64,000 nt of DNA from positions 496,001 through 560,000 of the forward strand of contig NZ_JAXIVS010000004.1 in the NCBI RefSeq assembly GCF_034259325.1. Direction: 5' to 3'. The first letter of the stretch is position 1. The number at the start of each line of letters is the position of its first letter. This stretch comes from Hyalangium ruber (GTDB taxonomy: Bacteria; Myxococcota; Myxococcia; Myxococcales; Myxococcaceae). The notes under the pieces are model-generated. The model saw only the letters and a program-made list of their open reading frames with translations. It did no database searches and had not been told where the DNA came from. Both the position numbers and the translations under genes were made by a program. Of the stretch, positions 44,688 to 53,145 are shown one piece after another.

Positions 44688-46289
44688 TCAGGTGCCCTCG
44701 CCGGGCCCCTGTGAAGGCGTTCCGCCGAGCCGGGAGACGTAGGAGACCGCGGGGCTCGCGCCGCGCCGACCCGGTGTGCCCGGACGCTGGGGACGGGCTC
44801 CGCGATGGCCCTGGGCCTCGCTCTGTCGCGGGGGGCCCCGGTGGCCCTGCGATTCACCGTGACGAGGGCCTCCCCGGTGACCTTGTGCCTCACCCTGGCG
44901 GGGGCCTCCTCGGTGACCTTGCGCATCACCGTGGCGCTGCGCCGCGGGGGGGCCATGGGGCTCCCCCTGGTGCGGCGCACCTCCCTGGCCTCGGGCCTCT
45001 CCATGCCGGGGCATGCCCCGAGGGCCTCGTGACTCACCGTTGCGGGGCGCTCCCCGGTGCCGCTGCTCACCGTGCCGGGACGCTCCTCCATGGCCCCGCG
45101 GCTCGCCCGAGTGGGACGCTGCCGGGTGACCTTGCCGCTCACCGTGGTGCGCCGCGCTGGGGTGGCCTTGCTGCTCAGCGTGCCGGGGCGTGCCGGATTG
45201 CCCCTGCTGCTCAGCGTGCCGAGGCGTGCCGGATTGCCTCTGCTGCTCACCGTGGCGCGGGCCTCCGTGGCGCCCCTGCGACTCCCGGTGACGAGACCCT
45301 CCAGGGGGGTTCTGCTGCTCCCCGTGGCGGTGGGCGCCTTGCCGGCCGCCGTGCTCCCCGGTGTGGCGCGGTGAGCCTCCGTGGCCGTGCGACTCCCCGT
45401 GACGAGGAGCCCCTTCCGGACGCTGAGGCCTGCCGCCATGCCGCTCCCCGCCCCGCTGCCCCTTCGTCTCGGGCACGGCGCGGCCGGTGGGCTCGAAGTC
45501 CGGCGTCAGCTCGCGCCGCACGTAGGCCCGCCAGATCTCCGCCGCGTCCCCCGCACGCCCCAGCAGGCTCCGGTCCTGGTCGGCGAAGAAGAGGCGCAGG
45601 TTGTCCAGGTCACGCTTGAAGAAGAACTCCGCCCGACTGTTGGCCGACGCGGAGACGATCTGCGGAAAGTCGATGATGGTGGGCCCGTTGGCGCCGAGCA
45701 GGATGTTGTACGCGCTCAGGTCGCCATGGATGATGTCGCAGCAGAGCATCTTCACCGCTTGCTGCCGCAGGTCCCGGTAGTACTCGTTGGCGCTCTCCGG
45801 CGTGAACAGCCCGTCGATGAGGCGCGCGGCGGGCTGACCCTCCACGTCGACCACCAGCTCCATCAACAGCACGCCCTCGTAGAACATCACCGGCGCGGGC
45901 ACACGCACGCCGGCCGTGTACAGCTTGGAGAGCGCCTCGGACTCGGCCGTCTTCCACGCGTCCTCGGCGGCCTCCTGCCCGAAGCGGCTGCCCTTCTCCA
46001 TGGCCCGCCGGGTGCGGCTGTTGCGAACCAGCCGCCCTTCCTTGTAGCCGGAGTTGTTCTTGAAATTGCGCTGGGTGCGCTCTTTGTAGATCTTCGCCGC
46101 CACGTACTGGTCGCCGTGAGTGGCGATGTACACGTCGGCCTCCTTGCCACTCTTGAGGCGGGCCACCACCTCATCAATCACACCATCGGCGAGGAGAACC
46201 TCGAGCGCTTCATGCATGCCCTCTGGTTCTACCACGCCCGAGGTGCTCTCCGTGGCCACAGATCCGCAGGATTCTTCCCTACCCGCCAC
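44688..46289 (-). CDS. RIO-type kinase with long 12-residue-repeat tail
   Basis: 533 residues from GTG 46289; ATG 46217 is an alternative. Residues about 25-265 are a RIO1-like kinase: nucleotide-binding Lys in YVAAKIYKE (66), catalytic loop IIHGDLSAYN (Asp190) and metal-binding IIDFPQ (Asp217). RIO1 kinases in other organisms act in ribosome maturation. From about 290 to 515 the chain is a low-complexity array, period 12 residues (36 bp), about 18 copies of GHxGxPRHGExQ, very rich in Gly, His, Arg and Gln and probably disordered. Bacterial RIO1-type proteins normally stop after the kinase. The tail could bind RNA, metal or polyanions; this is inference. Confidence 0.88.
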   Translation of the reverse strand: MAGREESCGSVATESTSGVVEPEGMHEALEVLLADGVIDEVVARLKSGKEADVYIATHGDQYVAAKIYKERTQRNFKNNSGYKEGRLVRNSRTRRAMEKGSRFGQEAAEDAWKTAESEALSKLYTAGVRVPAPVMFYEGVLLMELVVDVEGQPAARLIDGLFTPESANEYYRDLRQQAVKMLCCDIIHGDLSAYNILLGANGPTIIDFPQIVSASANSRAEFFFKRDLDNLRLFFADQDRSLLGRAGDAAEIWRAYVRRELTPDFEPTGRAVPETKGQRGGERHGGRPQRPEGAPRHGESHGHGGSPRHTGEHGGRQGAHRHGEQQNPPGGSRHRESQGRHGGPRHGEQQRQSGTPRHAEQQGQSGTPRHAEQQGHPSAAHHGERQGHPAASHSGEPRGHGGASRHGEQRHRGAPRNGESRGPRGMPRHGEARGQGGAPHQGEPHGPPAAQRHGDAQGHRGGPRQGEAQGHRGGPRHGESQGHRGPPRQSEAQGHRGARPQRPGTPGRRGASPAVSYVSRLGGTPSQGPGEGT

Positions 46290-46328
46290 GGTGGCCTGTC
46301 GGGCCGCTCGGACGCCACTCCCTCGCCC

Positions 46329-46342
46329 ACCTGCTTGCAGGT
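46329..46342. promoter_or_regulatory. Palindrome ACCTGC-TT-GCAGGT in a divergent promoter
   Basis: A perfect 14-bp palindrome 40 bp upstream of the RIO kinase start and 120 bp before the deacetylase start. Compact symmetry suits a dimeric regulator. Confidence 0.3.
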
Positions 46343-46352
46343 AAATGCAGAA

Positions 46353-46367
46353 TGACGCATAGCGTCA
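46353..46367. promoter_or_regulatory. Palindrome TGACGC-ATA-GCGTCA in a divergent promoter
   Basis: A perfect 15-bp palindrome with 6-bp arms, 11 bp from the preceding palindrome and about 95 bp upstream of the deacetylase. The centre and flanks are AT-rich compared with the surroundings, so this is a likely control region for one or both divergent genes. Confidence 0.35.
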
Positions 46368-46461
46368 AAGATATGCCTTTCCGCGCGTTGCGGCGGTGGC
46401 GGCCGGTCCTTATGTCGGAGGCTCCCGTCTAGAATGTCTGGACCTCCCGGAGGGCACCCGC

Positions 46462-47352
46462 ATGCAGAGCACTGGCTCCACGGCCTCGGCTTCCGCCTCC
46501 CCCCGCCGTAACGTCACCTACACCATCCATGCGAAGGACACCCTGGGCTCCATCGCCAAAGCCAAGCTGGGGGATGTGCGTCGGTGGACGGAGATCGCCG
46601 CGCTCAACAAGGACATCCTCCCGGACCCCAACCGGCTGCCCGTGGGCATGACGATCGAGCTGCCTCCGGTGAACCCCGCGCAGGCGCCGCTGCAGCCCCC
46701 GCCCGTGCGCGGCATCTTCTGGCCCGAGCGCTTCCCGGGCAAGGCGGCGCTCACCTTCGATGACGGGCCGCACCCGGTGAACACCCCCAAGGTGCTGGAC
46801 GCGCTCAAGGGCGCGGGTGCCAAGGCCACCTTCTTCGTGCTGGGGAAGAAGGCGCGCGAGTACCCGGCGCTGATCCGCCGCATCGTCGCCGAGGGCCACA
46901 GCCTGGGGAACCACAGCGAGAACCACCCCGACTACGTCAAGGTGGACCGGGCCGAGGTGGTGCGGCAGCTCGCCGCGACACAGGCGGCGGTGGACGCGGC
47001 GCTGGGGCGCTCCTACCCGCTGTGGCAGGTACGGCCGCCGTACGGTTCGATGGACTCCGTGGTGAAGGACGTCATCCACGCCCAGGGGCAGATGGCGGTG
47101 CTGTGGAACGTGGACTCGTGGGACTGGCGCCACCGCAACGCCGACTCGCGCATCCTGTCGAGCATCTTCGCCGTGCCGGGCGGCGTGCAGTCCACCGGCG
47201 GTGCCATCCTCTTCCACGACATCCACCCGCAGACGGTGCGCGTGCTGGGCGAGGTGCTCACCCGGCTCAAGCGTCACGGGCTCGCCGTCGTGAAGACCGA
47301 CGAGTTGCTGCGCCAGAAGTACCCCGAGGCCGCACCGCCCGCCGTGGCCTGA
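46462..47352 (+). CDS. LysM-containing polysaccharide deacetylase (NodB domain)
   Basis: 296 residues from ATG 46462 (SD GGAGG). No signal peptide is visible at this start. LysM is at about 18-68 (TYTIHAKDTLGSIAKAKLGD), then a NodB homology domain with LTFDDGPHP (catalytic Asp plus metal Asp), HSLGNHSENH (metal His), VRPPYG, DSWDWRH and GGAILFHDIHP. All five motifs are present. It would de-N-acetylate peptidoglycan or chitin-like glycans, with LysM giving glycan binding. Export route is unclear because of the missing signal; the start may lie upstream. Confidence 0.88.
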   Translation: MQSTGSTASASASPRRNVTYTIHAKDTLGSIAKAKLGDVRRWTEIAALNKDILPDPNRLPVGMTIELPPVNPAQAPLQPPPVRGIFWPERFPGKAALTFDDGPHPVNTPKVLDALKGAGAKATFFVLGKKAREYPALIRRIVAEGHSLGNHSENHPDYVKVDRAEVVRQLAATQAAVDAALGRSYPLWQVRPPYGSMDSVVKDVIHAQGQMAVLWNVDSWDWRHRNADSRILSSIFAVPGGVQSTGGAILFHDIHPQTVRVLGEVLTRLKRHGLAVVKTDELLRQKYPEAAPPAVA

Positions 47353-47366
47353 GCCCGGGCGGAGGC

Positions 47367-50300
47367 TCAAGGCCCGGAAGGGGATGGCGGCGGCGTCTCG
47401 CTCGTGAAGGTGTTCATCCAGGCGCGCAGGGCTTCCGGCTCCAGCGGCAGGTCATCCGGCCAGAGCCGGATGCTGCCGTCCTGTCCCGTGGAGACGAGGC
47501 GCTTGCCGTCCGGGAAGAAGACCACCGCCTCCACCTGCCCGGTGTGGCCTCGCAGCGCGCGGCTCTCGCCGGTGGCCACGTCCCACAGCCGCACGGTCTT
47601 GTCGAGGCTCGCCGAGGCCAGGCGCGTCCCATCGGGCGAGAAGGCCAGGCCCAGCACATCGCCTTGATGCGCCCTCAGCTCGCGGCGCGGCGCTCCCGTC
47701 CGCCCGTCCCAGAGCATCACGCGCCCATCCTTCAGGTTGCGGCTGGCCACCACGTCGCCCAGAGGCGAGTAGCGCACCTCCACGACGTCCCCACCGCCCG
47801 TGTTCTGGTGCAGGCTCTGGCCACTGCCCAGGTCCCAGAACACGAGCTGATCCATTCCTCCCATGACGAGGTGATGGCCGTCCGGGGAGAAGGCCACCGC
47901 GCGCACGGCGCCCTTGTGACCGGGCAGGGGGTGGGACTCGCCCGTCACTACGTTCCACAGTCGCACCGTGCCGTCATCGCCCGCGGAGGCAAGGCTGCCG
48001 CCATCGGGTGAGAACGCGAGCTGCCACACCTTCGCCCCGTGGGCTCCAAGCCGGCGTCCCTTGCCCGAGGCGGGCCTCCACAGCCACACGTCCCCCTTCT
48101 CATCCGCGGTGGCGAGGCTCCCGCCGTCCCCGGAGAAGGTGACGGTCGTGATGGGGGCCTCATGTCCCAGCAGGGGTGGCTGCGCGCTTCCGGTGGCGGA
48201 CACGTACAGGTGAACCCGGCCATCCAGTCCCCCCGCGGCCAGCCACTGACCGTCCGGGGAGAAGCTCATCGCGTCCGGAGCGAAGCCGGGTGCCTCCAAG
48301 AGGGCTTTGCCCGAGGAGTCCTCGAGCAGCCGCAGCTCTCCCTGCTCGGACAGCGCGGCCAGCCGTTGGCCGTCGGAGGAGAGCACCAGCGAGCCCTGGG
48401 GACCCTCGCCCGCCGAGAGCACGTGGTGGGTCTTCGTCTCCATGGAGAAGAGGCGCAACTGCCCATTGAAGCTGGCCACGGCCAGGTGCCGGTCATCCGG
48501 CGAGAACAGGACGAGGTGAGCCTGTTGCCGGGGCCCTCGCAGCACGCGGAACTCTCCGGTCTCCAGCTCCCAGAGGATCGCCGTCCGGTCGGCGCTCGCC
48601 GAGGCGAGGTAGCGGCCATCCGAGGTGACATCCAGGCTGTTGACGAGCCCTTCATGGTGGCTGAGCTCCCGCGTCTGGCGCGTCGTCTGGTTCCACAGCC
48701 GGATCACCCCCTCCTGGGTGCCAATCGCCACCCAGGGTGTGCCCGGCACGAAAGTAAGCGCCGTGCCGATCCCCAGGTTCCGCGCCAGCCGCTGCCCCTG
48801 GCTGGCTCCGGGCGTCCATGCGTGGAGCTCTCCCTGGGTATCCACCGTGAAGAGGCGACCGTCCGGGGAGAATGTCCCCACCGTTGGCCGGACCTGCGTC
48901 CACAGCTGAAAGGACCCTTGCTCCACGTTCCCCAGGGCCGAAGCGGCGTTGCGGTGGCCTCGCACGAACACCCATGAGCCCAGCGGCGACGCCACCAGCT
49001 CCTCGATGCCCTCGACCCCCGTGTGGAACGTGCGGGCCTGCCCCGTGACCAGGTCCCAGGAATGAAGCACGTCATCCGTCTGGGTGGCGGCGAGCAGGCA
49101 CCGGCCCTGGCAGCCCAAGGTGATCGCCGACACGGGCCCCGGCAGCGTCGAGAGGACCTTGACCTCCTGGGTGGTGGGGCTCCACTGGCGCAGGACGCCT
49201 TGTCTGTCGCTGGAGAGGAAGCCCTGGCCTCCCGGGAGCACCCGGATGCGCCACACCTCGTCTTCGTGCCCCTGCAACAGGAGCGGCGCCCTGCCCTGCT
49301 CGAGGGCCCAGACGCGCAGCGTACGGTCGTCGCTGGCGGAGACGAGCGCCTTGCCATCGTCCGTGAAGGCGATGTCATTGATGTGCTGGGTGTGACCGCG
49401 CAACACGGTGACGAAGCCATGGGCCTGGGCGTCCGCTGCGATCGTCCGCGCGGCGGACCAGCGCTCGAAGTCGGGCGGCAGCTGCCGGAGCGGCTCGAGG
49501 GCTTCGTTGGGGGCCTCCTCCACGGTCGCCCGCGCCTTGGTCAGCAGGAGCTCATCGGTCTGGGCCCGCGCCTGCCGCCGGGCCTCATGGGCGGCGTCTC
49601 GCTCGGCGGAGACCCGACGGAAGCTCTCCACGCCCAGGGTGGCGAGCAGCAGCAGGGCCACCGCCGTAACCGACACCGCGGCCCGGTAGCGCCGCACGAA
49701 GCGGCGCACCAGCTCCATCCGCGAATACGCGTACGCCCCGACGATCTGTCCCGTCTGGAAGCGCCGCAAGTCCTCCGCCATCTCGCGCGCGGTGGGGTAG
49801 CGCTCGGCGGGCTGGCGCGCCATCGCCTTGGTCACGATGGCCAGCAGGTCCCTCGGGATGAAGTCCTGGAGGCTGGCGAGCAGGGGCGGCGGGCCGCTCA
49901 TCACCCGCGCCAGGACCTGATCCGAGGTCTCCCCCTCATAAGGACGGGAGCCCGCGAGCAGGTGATAGAGGATGGCGCCCAGGGAATAGACGTCGGCACG
50001 CTCGTCCACGGGCTGGCCCGCGGCCTGCTCCGGTGGCATGTACGCGGGAGTCCCCATCACCGTGCCGACACGGGTCAGGCCTCCATCCATGGAGTTGCCC
50101 CCGGCAGAGCGGGCATCCGGAGCGGCGGGGCTCTCCGTGCGGGAGAGATCCTTGGCCAGACCCCAGTCGATGACCACCGTCTCACCGAACCCTCCCACCA
50201 GGACGTTGGCGGGCTTGAGGTCGCGGTGGATGATCCGCTCGGAGTGGGCATAGGCCATGGCCTCGGCCACCGCCAACACATGAGGCAAGAGGGCCAGCCG

Positions 50301-50768
50301 CTCCTCCAGCGTCCGGGGCTCGGAGAGGACGTCCGCGAGCGAGCGTCCGGAGACGAGCTTCATCGAATAGAAGAGCTCGCCGTCGGGCCAGCGGCCCGCC
50401 TCGTACACCGGCATGATCGACGGGTGCTGCAGCCGAGCGGTGACGAGCGCCTCGGTCATGAAGCGGGACTCGGCCTCCGGAGAGGGCGAGAGCATCTGCT
50501 TGAGGGCCACGGGCCGGCCGAGCCTCAGGTCCCGGGCGCGGAGGATGCGGCCGATGCCGCCGTGCGCGAGCTCTCCCTCCACGAGGTAATACGCGGGGTC
50601 CACCATGGGCACCCGCTGGCCTGGAAGGGGATTCTCCGGGAGCACCCGAGGTGATGGCAGCGTGGCGGCATCCCCGATGCCGGAGACTTCCGGAAGCGAG
50701 GAGGGAGGCTTGGATGGGACCGACGCGTCGGTGGAGACACCCGCTTCGACGGGTCTGGCCTGACTCAT
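47367..50768 (-). CDS. Ser/Thr protein kinase with C-terminal WD40 propeller repeats
   Basis: 1133 residues. The eukaryotic-type kinase (about 57-330) has Gly loop LAHGGIGRI, Lys in VALKQM, HRDLKPANVLV (catalytic Asp), DWG in place of DFG, and GTPAYMPPEQA; all key residues are present. One membrane helix lies near 370-390 (AAVSVTAVALLLLATLG) followed by a short coiled coil. From about 460 there are around 14 WD40-type repeats (for example LASASADRTAILW, LASASLDKTVRLWD), enough for two propellers. The helix places kinase and propellers on opposite sides of the membrane, so the propellers may sense envelope ligands. It starts 30 bp after the gene at 50799 ends, so probably cotranscribed. Confidence 0.92.
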   Translation of the reverse strand: MSQARPVEAGVSTDASVPSKPPSSLPEVSGIGDAATLPSPRVLPENPLPGQRVPMVDPAYYLVEGELAHGGIGRILRARDLRLGRPVALKQMLSPSPEAESRFMTEALVTARLQHPSIMPVYEAGRWPDGELFYSMKLVSGRSLADVLSEPRTLEERLALLPHVLAVAEAMAYAHSERIIHRDLKPANVLVGGFGETVVIDWGLAKDLSRTESPAAPDARSAGGNSMDGGLTRVGTVMGTPAYMPPEQAAGQPVDERADVYSLGAILYHLLAGSRPYEGETSDQVLARVMSGPPPLLASLQDFIPRDLLAIVTKAMARQPAERYPTAREMAEDLRRFQTGQIVGAYAYSRMELVRRFVRRYRAAVSVTAVALLLLATLGVESFRRVSAERDAAHEARRQARAQTDELLLTKARATVEEAPNEALEPLRQLPPDFERWSAARTIAADAQAHGFVTVLRGHTQHINDIAFTDDGKALVSASDDRTLRVWALEQGRAPLLLQGHEDEVWRIRVLPGGQGFLSSDRQGVLRQWSPTTQEVKVLSTLPGPVSAITLGCQGRCLLAATQTDDVLHSWDLVTGQARTFHTGVEGIEELVASPLGSWVFVRGHRNAASALGNVEQGSFQLWTQVRPTVGTFSPDGRLFTVDTQGELHAWTPGASQGQRLARNLGIGTALTFVPGTPWVAIGTQEGVIRLWNQTTRQTRELSHHEGLVNSLDVTSDGRYLASASADRTAILWELETGEFRVLRGPRQQAHLVLFSPDDRHLAVASFNGQLRLFSMETKTHHVLSAGEGPQGSLVLSSDGQRLAALSEQGELRLLEDSSGKALLEAPGFAPDAMSFSPDGQWLAAGGLDGRVHLYVSATGSAQPPLLGHEAPITTVTFSGDGGSLATADEKGDVWLWRPASGKGRRLGAHGAKVWQLAFSPDGGSLASAGDDGTVRLWNVVTGESHPLPGHKGAVRAVAFSPDGHHLVMGGMDQLVFWDLGSGQSLHQNTGGGDVVEVRYSPLGDVVASRNLKDGRVMLWDGRTGAPRRELRAHQGDVLGLAFSPDGTRLASASLDKTVRLWDVATGESRALRGHTGQVEAVVFFPDGKRLVSTGQDGSIRLWPDDLPLEPEALRAWMNTFTSETPPPSPSGP

Positions 50769-50798
50769 GAATGCCCTCTGGGGATACGGGCGCGGAAT

Positions 50799-51857
50799 CT
50801 AACAGGGCGACACGAACCACTCCCAGTCCCTGGAGTCCGCGGGGAAAGGGTTCCAACGCCGCGAGGCGAGCACCTCGGCCCTCCAGGCCGAGAGCCCTCC
50901 TTTCATGGGCCAGGCCCGCGTCACGGTGCTGCGACGGCTCCCCTGGAAGTTGAGCAGCAGCATGCGGTTGACCCGGTTGACGACGCTGGGCGGTGCCCCG
51001 TCGCGCAGATGGAACTCCGCGGCCTGAAGAACCCCTTGCTGCCCCTCGGGGCTCGAGGGCAGTACCTCCTCATGGACGGGCCAGAGCCCCAGCAGCGGAG
51101 GAACCACGTTCTCGAGCAGAGCGGCGTGGACCCGGTCGTGGCCGTCGAGCAGCAGCCACTTGCCGAGGAGATCCACGTAGAGCAGCAACGCGGGAGGCAA
51201 CGTCCCGTCACGCGCGCGCTTGCGCCAGCTCTTCACCCGGCCGTCCTCTTCGGACGAAGGCGCGCGCAGGGGCACGACGGCCCCCTGGAACATTCCCTCT
51301 TCCGAGGGAGGCCCGTACGCCGTCCAGTCCTCCACCCAGAAGCGCTCGAAGCGCAGGATCCCTTCGAGGGAGTGCGGCGAGGAGGGAGGCTGGCCAAACC
51401 GCCACTCCATCGTACTGATGGGGTAGCGATCCGCCTCAGGGGCGCGAATGGCGCGCACCGGGCGCAAGCACCAGCGCCCCGCGTGGAGCATCGGATGTTC
51501 GGGCTGGGCCAGGGCGCGCCCCATGCGCCACATCCACGCCTCCCACCAGAGCGAGGAGTCTGGAGCATGCGTCACCTCGCGCACCTCAGACGCCGACAGC
51601 GGAGGGAGCCCCGAGGGAACTCCCGGCGCTCCCCGAAGGAAGCCGCACCGGTCCCACCAGCCGTCGATTCGCAGCCAAAGCAACGGCTGGCCTCCACTGC
51701 TCAGACGTAGCCGGTAGCCCGGCACGGCATCGAAGTGCAAAGCGGGACGTTGGGCCCAGGGGCCCTCCTGGGGAACGTCCAGCAGCAGCCCTGGACCCGC
51801 CAGGGGCAATCCCCATTCGCGCGTGTCATCGGGAGTGAAGGCCACGCTGCGGTGCAT
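50799..51857 (-). CDS. Hypothetical protein upstream of STK-WD40 kinase
   Basis: 352 residues rich in Trp, Pro and Arg, with no signal or membrane helix. A segment LLYVDLLGKWLLLDGHDRVHAALLENV is reminiscent of ParB/sulfiredoxin-like DGHDR motifs that bind nucleotide, a weak resemblance. It is otherwise unrecognised. It lies 30 bp upstream of the kinase on the same strand, and myxobacterial kinase genes often have such linked proteins of unknown role. Confidence 0.65.
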   Translation of the reverse strand: MHRSVAFTPDDTREWGLPLAGPGLLLDVPQEGPWAQRPALHFDAVPGYRLRLSSGGQPLLWLRIDGWWDRCGFLRGAPGVPSGLPPLSASEVREVTHAPDSSLWWEAWMWRMGRALAQPEHPMLHAGRWCLRPVRAIRAPEADRYPISTMEWRFGQPPSSPHSLEGILRFERFWVEDWTAYGPPSEEGMFQGAVVPLRAPSSEEDGRVKSWRKRARDGTLPPALLLYVDLLGKWLLLDGHDRVHAALLENVVPPLLGLWPVHEEVLPSSPEGQQGVLQAAEFHLRDGAPPSVVNRVNRMLLLNFQGSRRSTVTRAWPMKGGLSAWRAEVLASRRWNPFPADSRDWEWFVSPC

Positions 51858-51973
51858 CCCCGCTCCTCCGTGAGTCGCTGCCGGTCAGGCGCTTCATCCA
51901 TAGCAAATTCCCGCCTTCCGCAGCTCAGCGGCTACTCTATGAAGAGGCCCCTCTCTGCCACCGCCGTCTACCC

Positions 51974-52279
51974 GTGGAGTCTCCCGTGAAGGTCTACCTC
52001 GATGACGAACGTGCGACCCCCGATGGTTGGGTGGCAGCACGATGGCCAGAGGACGCCATCGCTCTGCTGGAGACCGGCCAAGTCACGGCGATCAGCCTCG
52101 ACCACGATCTCGGAGATGACCTCCACGGGACTGGATATGACGTCCTGTGCTGGATCGAAGCCGCCGTGGCGACGCGCGGTTTCATCCCTCCGCGCATCTC
52201 CATTCATTCGGCAAACCCTTCGGCCAGGCAGAAGATGCAGTTGGCCGTCGAGCGGATCGACCGCTTCCTGAAGCCCTGA
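51974..52279 (+). CDS. Stand-alone cyclic-phosphate-processing receiver domain (cREC)
   Basis: 101 residues, from GTG 51974 (GTG 51986 possible). The sequence matches cREC domains: VYLDDERATPDGW at the acidic pocket, ISLDHDLGDD carrying the DHD motif, GYDVLCWIE, and ISIHSANPSARQKM, whose HSxNP is diagnostic. These receiver-like proteins retain acidic residues but are thought to process cyclic phosphates (for example RNA 2',3'-cyclic ends or cyclic nucleotides) instead of receiving phosphoryl groups. It is monodomain, and no RNA-repair gene is adjacent. Convergent with the TPR lipoprotein. Confidence 0.85.
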   Translation: MESPVKVYLDDERATPDGWVAARWPEDAIALLETGQVTAISLDHDLGDDLHGTGYDVLCWIEAAVATRGFIPPRISIHSANPSARQKMQLAVERIDRFLKP

Positions 52280-52332
52280 CCGGCAACAACCCTCGTCGCG
52301 CTGTTGCCGACCCTTTCAACGGCCCCCCGGGC

Positions 52333-53064
52333 TCATGCCCCCTTGTCGAGCAACTCCAGGTTGTGTCGGCACTCCGAGTTGTTGGGTTCCGCGCGGAGGC
52401 AGGCGCGGAAGTCGTCCTTCGCTTCCTCCAGCCGGCCAGCTCTCGCGTAGGCCACGCCCCGGTGGAAGCGGTAGAGCGGGTGGTCCGGCACCAGGAGCAC
52501 TGCGGCATCCAGTTGCGTGATGGCCTCCTCGAGGTCTCCGGCCTCCAGCCTCAGGACACCCAGCAGGTCCCGCGCATCCGCCAGGGATGGGTTCGAGGCG
52601 AGCAGTTGCCGCAGCTGCTTCTCCGACTCGTCGGGCCGATCCGTGAGCTTCAGCAGCCGCGCGAGGTTCCAGCGCGCCTCGGCGTAGTCCGGGTTCACCT
52701 CCAGCGCGCGGCGAAAGTATTTCTCGGCGGAGGCGTAGCTTTTCTCCTCCAGATCCAACATGCCGAGGTTGTTGTAGGCCTGCGCGAACTCCGGGTTGTG
52801 GCGCAGCGCTTGGATGAAGAACTCCCGCGCCCGTGCCTTGTCGTCCTGGCAATACAAGGAGATGAGTCCCTTGTTGGCCAGCGCCTCTGGATAGTCCGGG
52901 GAGAACTCGAGCGCGTGATCACAATAGGCCTCCGCGGTCTTGCAGTCCCGTGCGTTGAGGGACTCCACGCAGGCGTTGTTGTGACCGACGGCATTCGGGT
53001 GTGGGAGCTTCCGGCTCAGACAGCCGGCGAGAAGGAGCACTGGGAGCACGGCCAGAGAACGCAT
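52333..53064 (-). CDS. TPR lipoprotein, Tgl/PilF-like
   Basis: 243 residues from ATG 53064; the open frame upstream lacks a signal. Lipoprotein signal MRSLAVLPVLLLAGC, then six tetratricopeptide repeats (A-x-x-NKGLISLYC, AYNNLGMLDLEEKSYASAEK, YAEARWNLARLLKLTDRPDE, and so on). Size, signal and repeat number match Tgl, the myxobacterial outer-membrane lipoprotein needed for PilQ secretin assembly in type IV pili (PilF/PilW in other groups). This is family knowledge. Without a pil gene nearby, a generic TPR lipoprotein is the alternative. Confidence 0.75.
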   Translation of the reverse strand: MRSLAVLPVLLLAGCLSRKLPHPNAVGHNNACVESLNARDCKTAEAYCDHALEFSPDYPEALANKGLISLYCQDDKARAREFFIQALRHNPEFAQAYNNLGMLDLEEKSYASAEKYFRRALEVNPDYAEARWNLARLLKLTDRPDESEKQLRQLLASNPSLADARDLLGVLRLEAGDLEEAITQLDAAVLLVPDHPLYRFHRGVAYARAGRLEEAKDDFRACLRAEPNNSECRHNLELLDKGA

Positions 53065-53145
53065 CCTTCCACTGTAGACTGCTCCCTGACGCATTGACGA
53101 TGCCAGCGCCTCGGACCCAGGCTGGAGCGCACCCAGGAGGAACGG

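Noticed and set aside
44711-46355. Plus-strand open frames opposite the RIO kinase repeats
   Set aside because: They mirror the 36-bp repeats and kinase codons in antisense; no independent coding signs.
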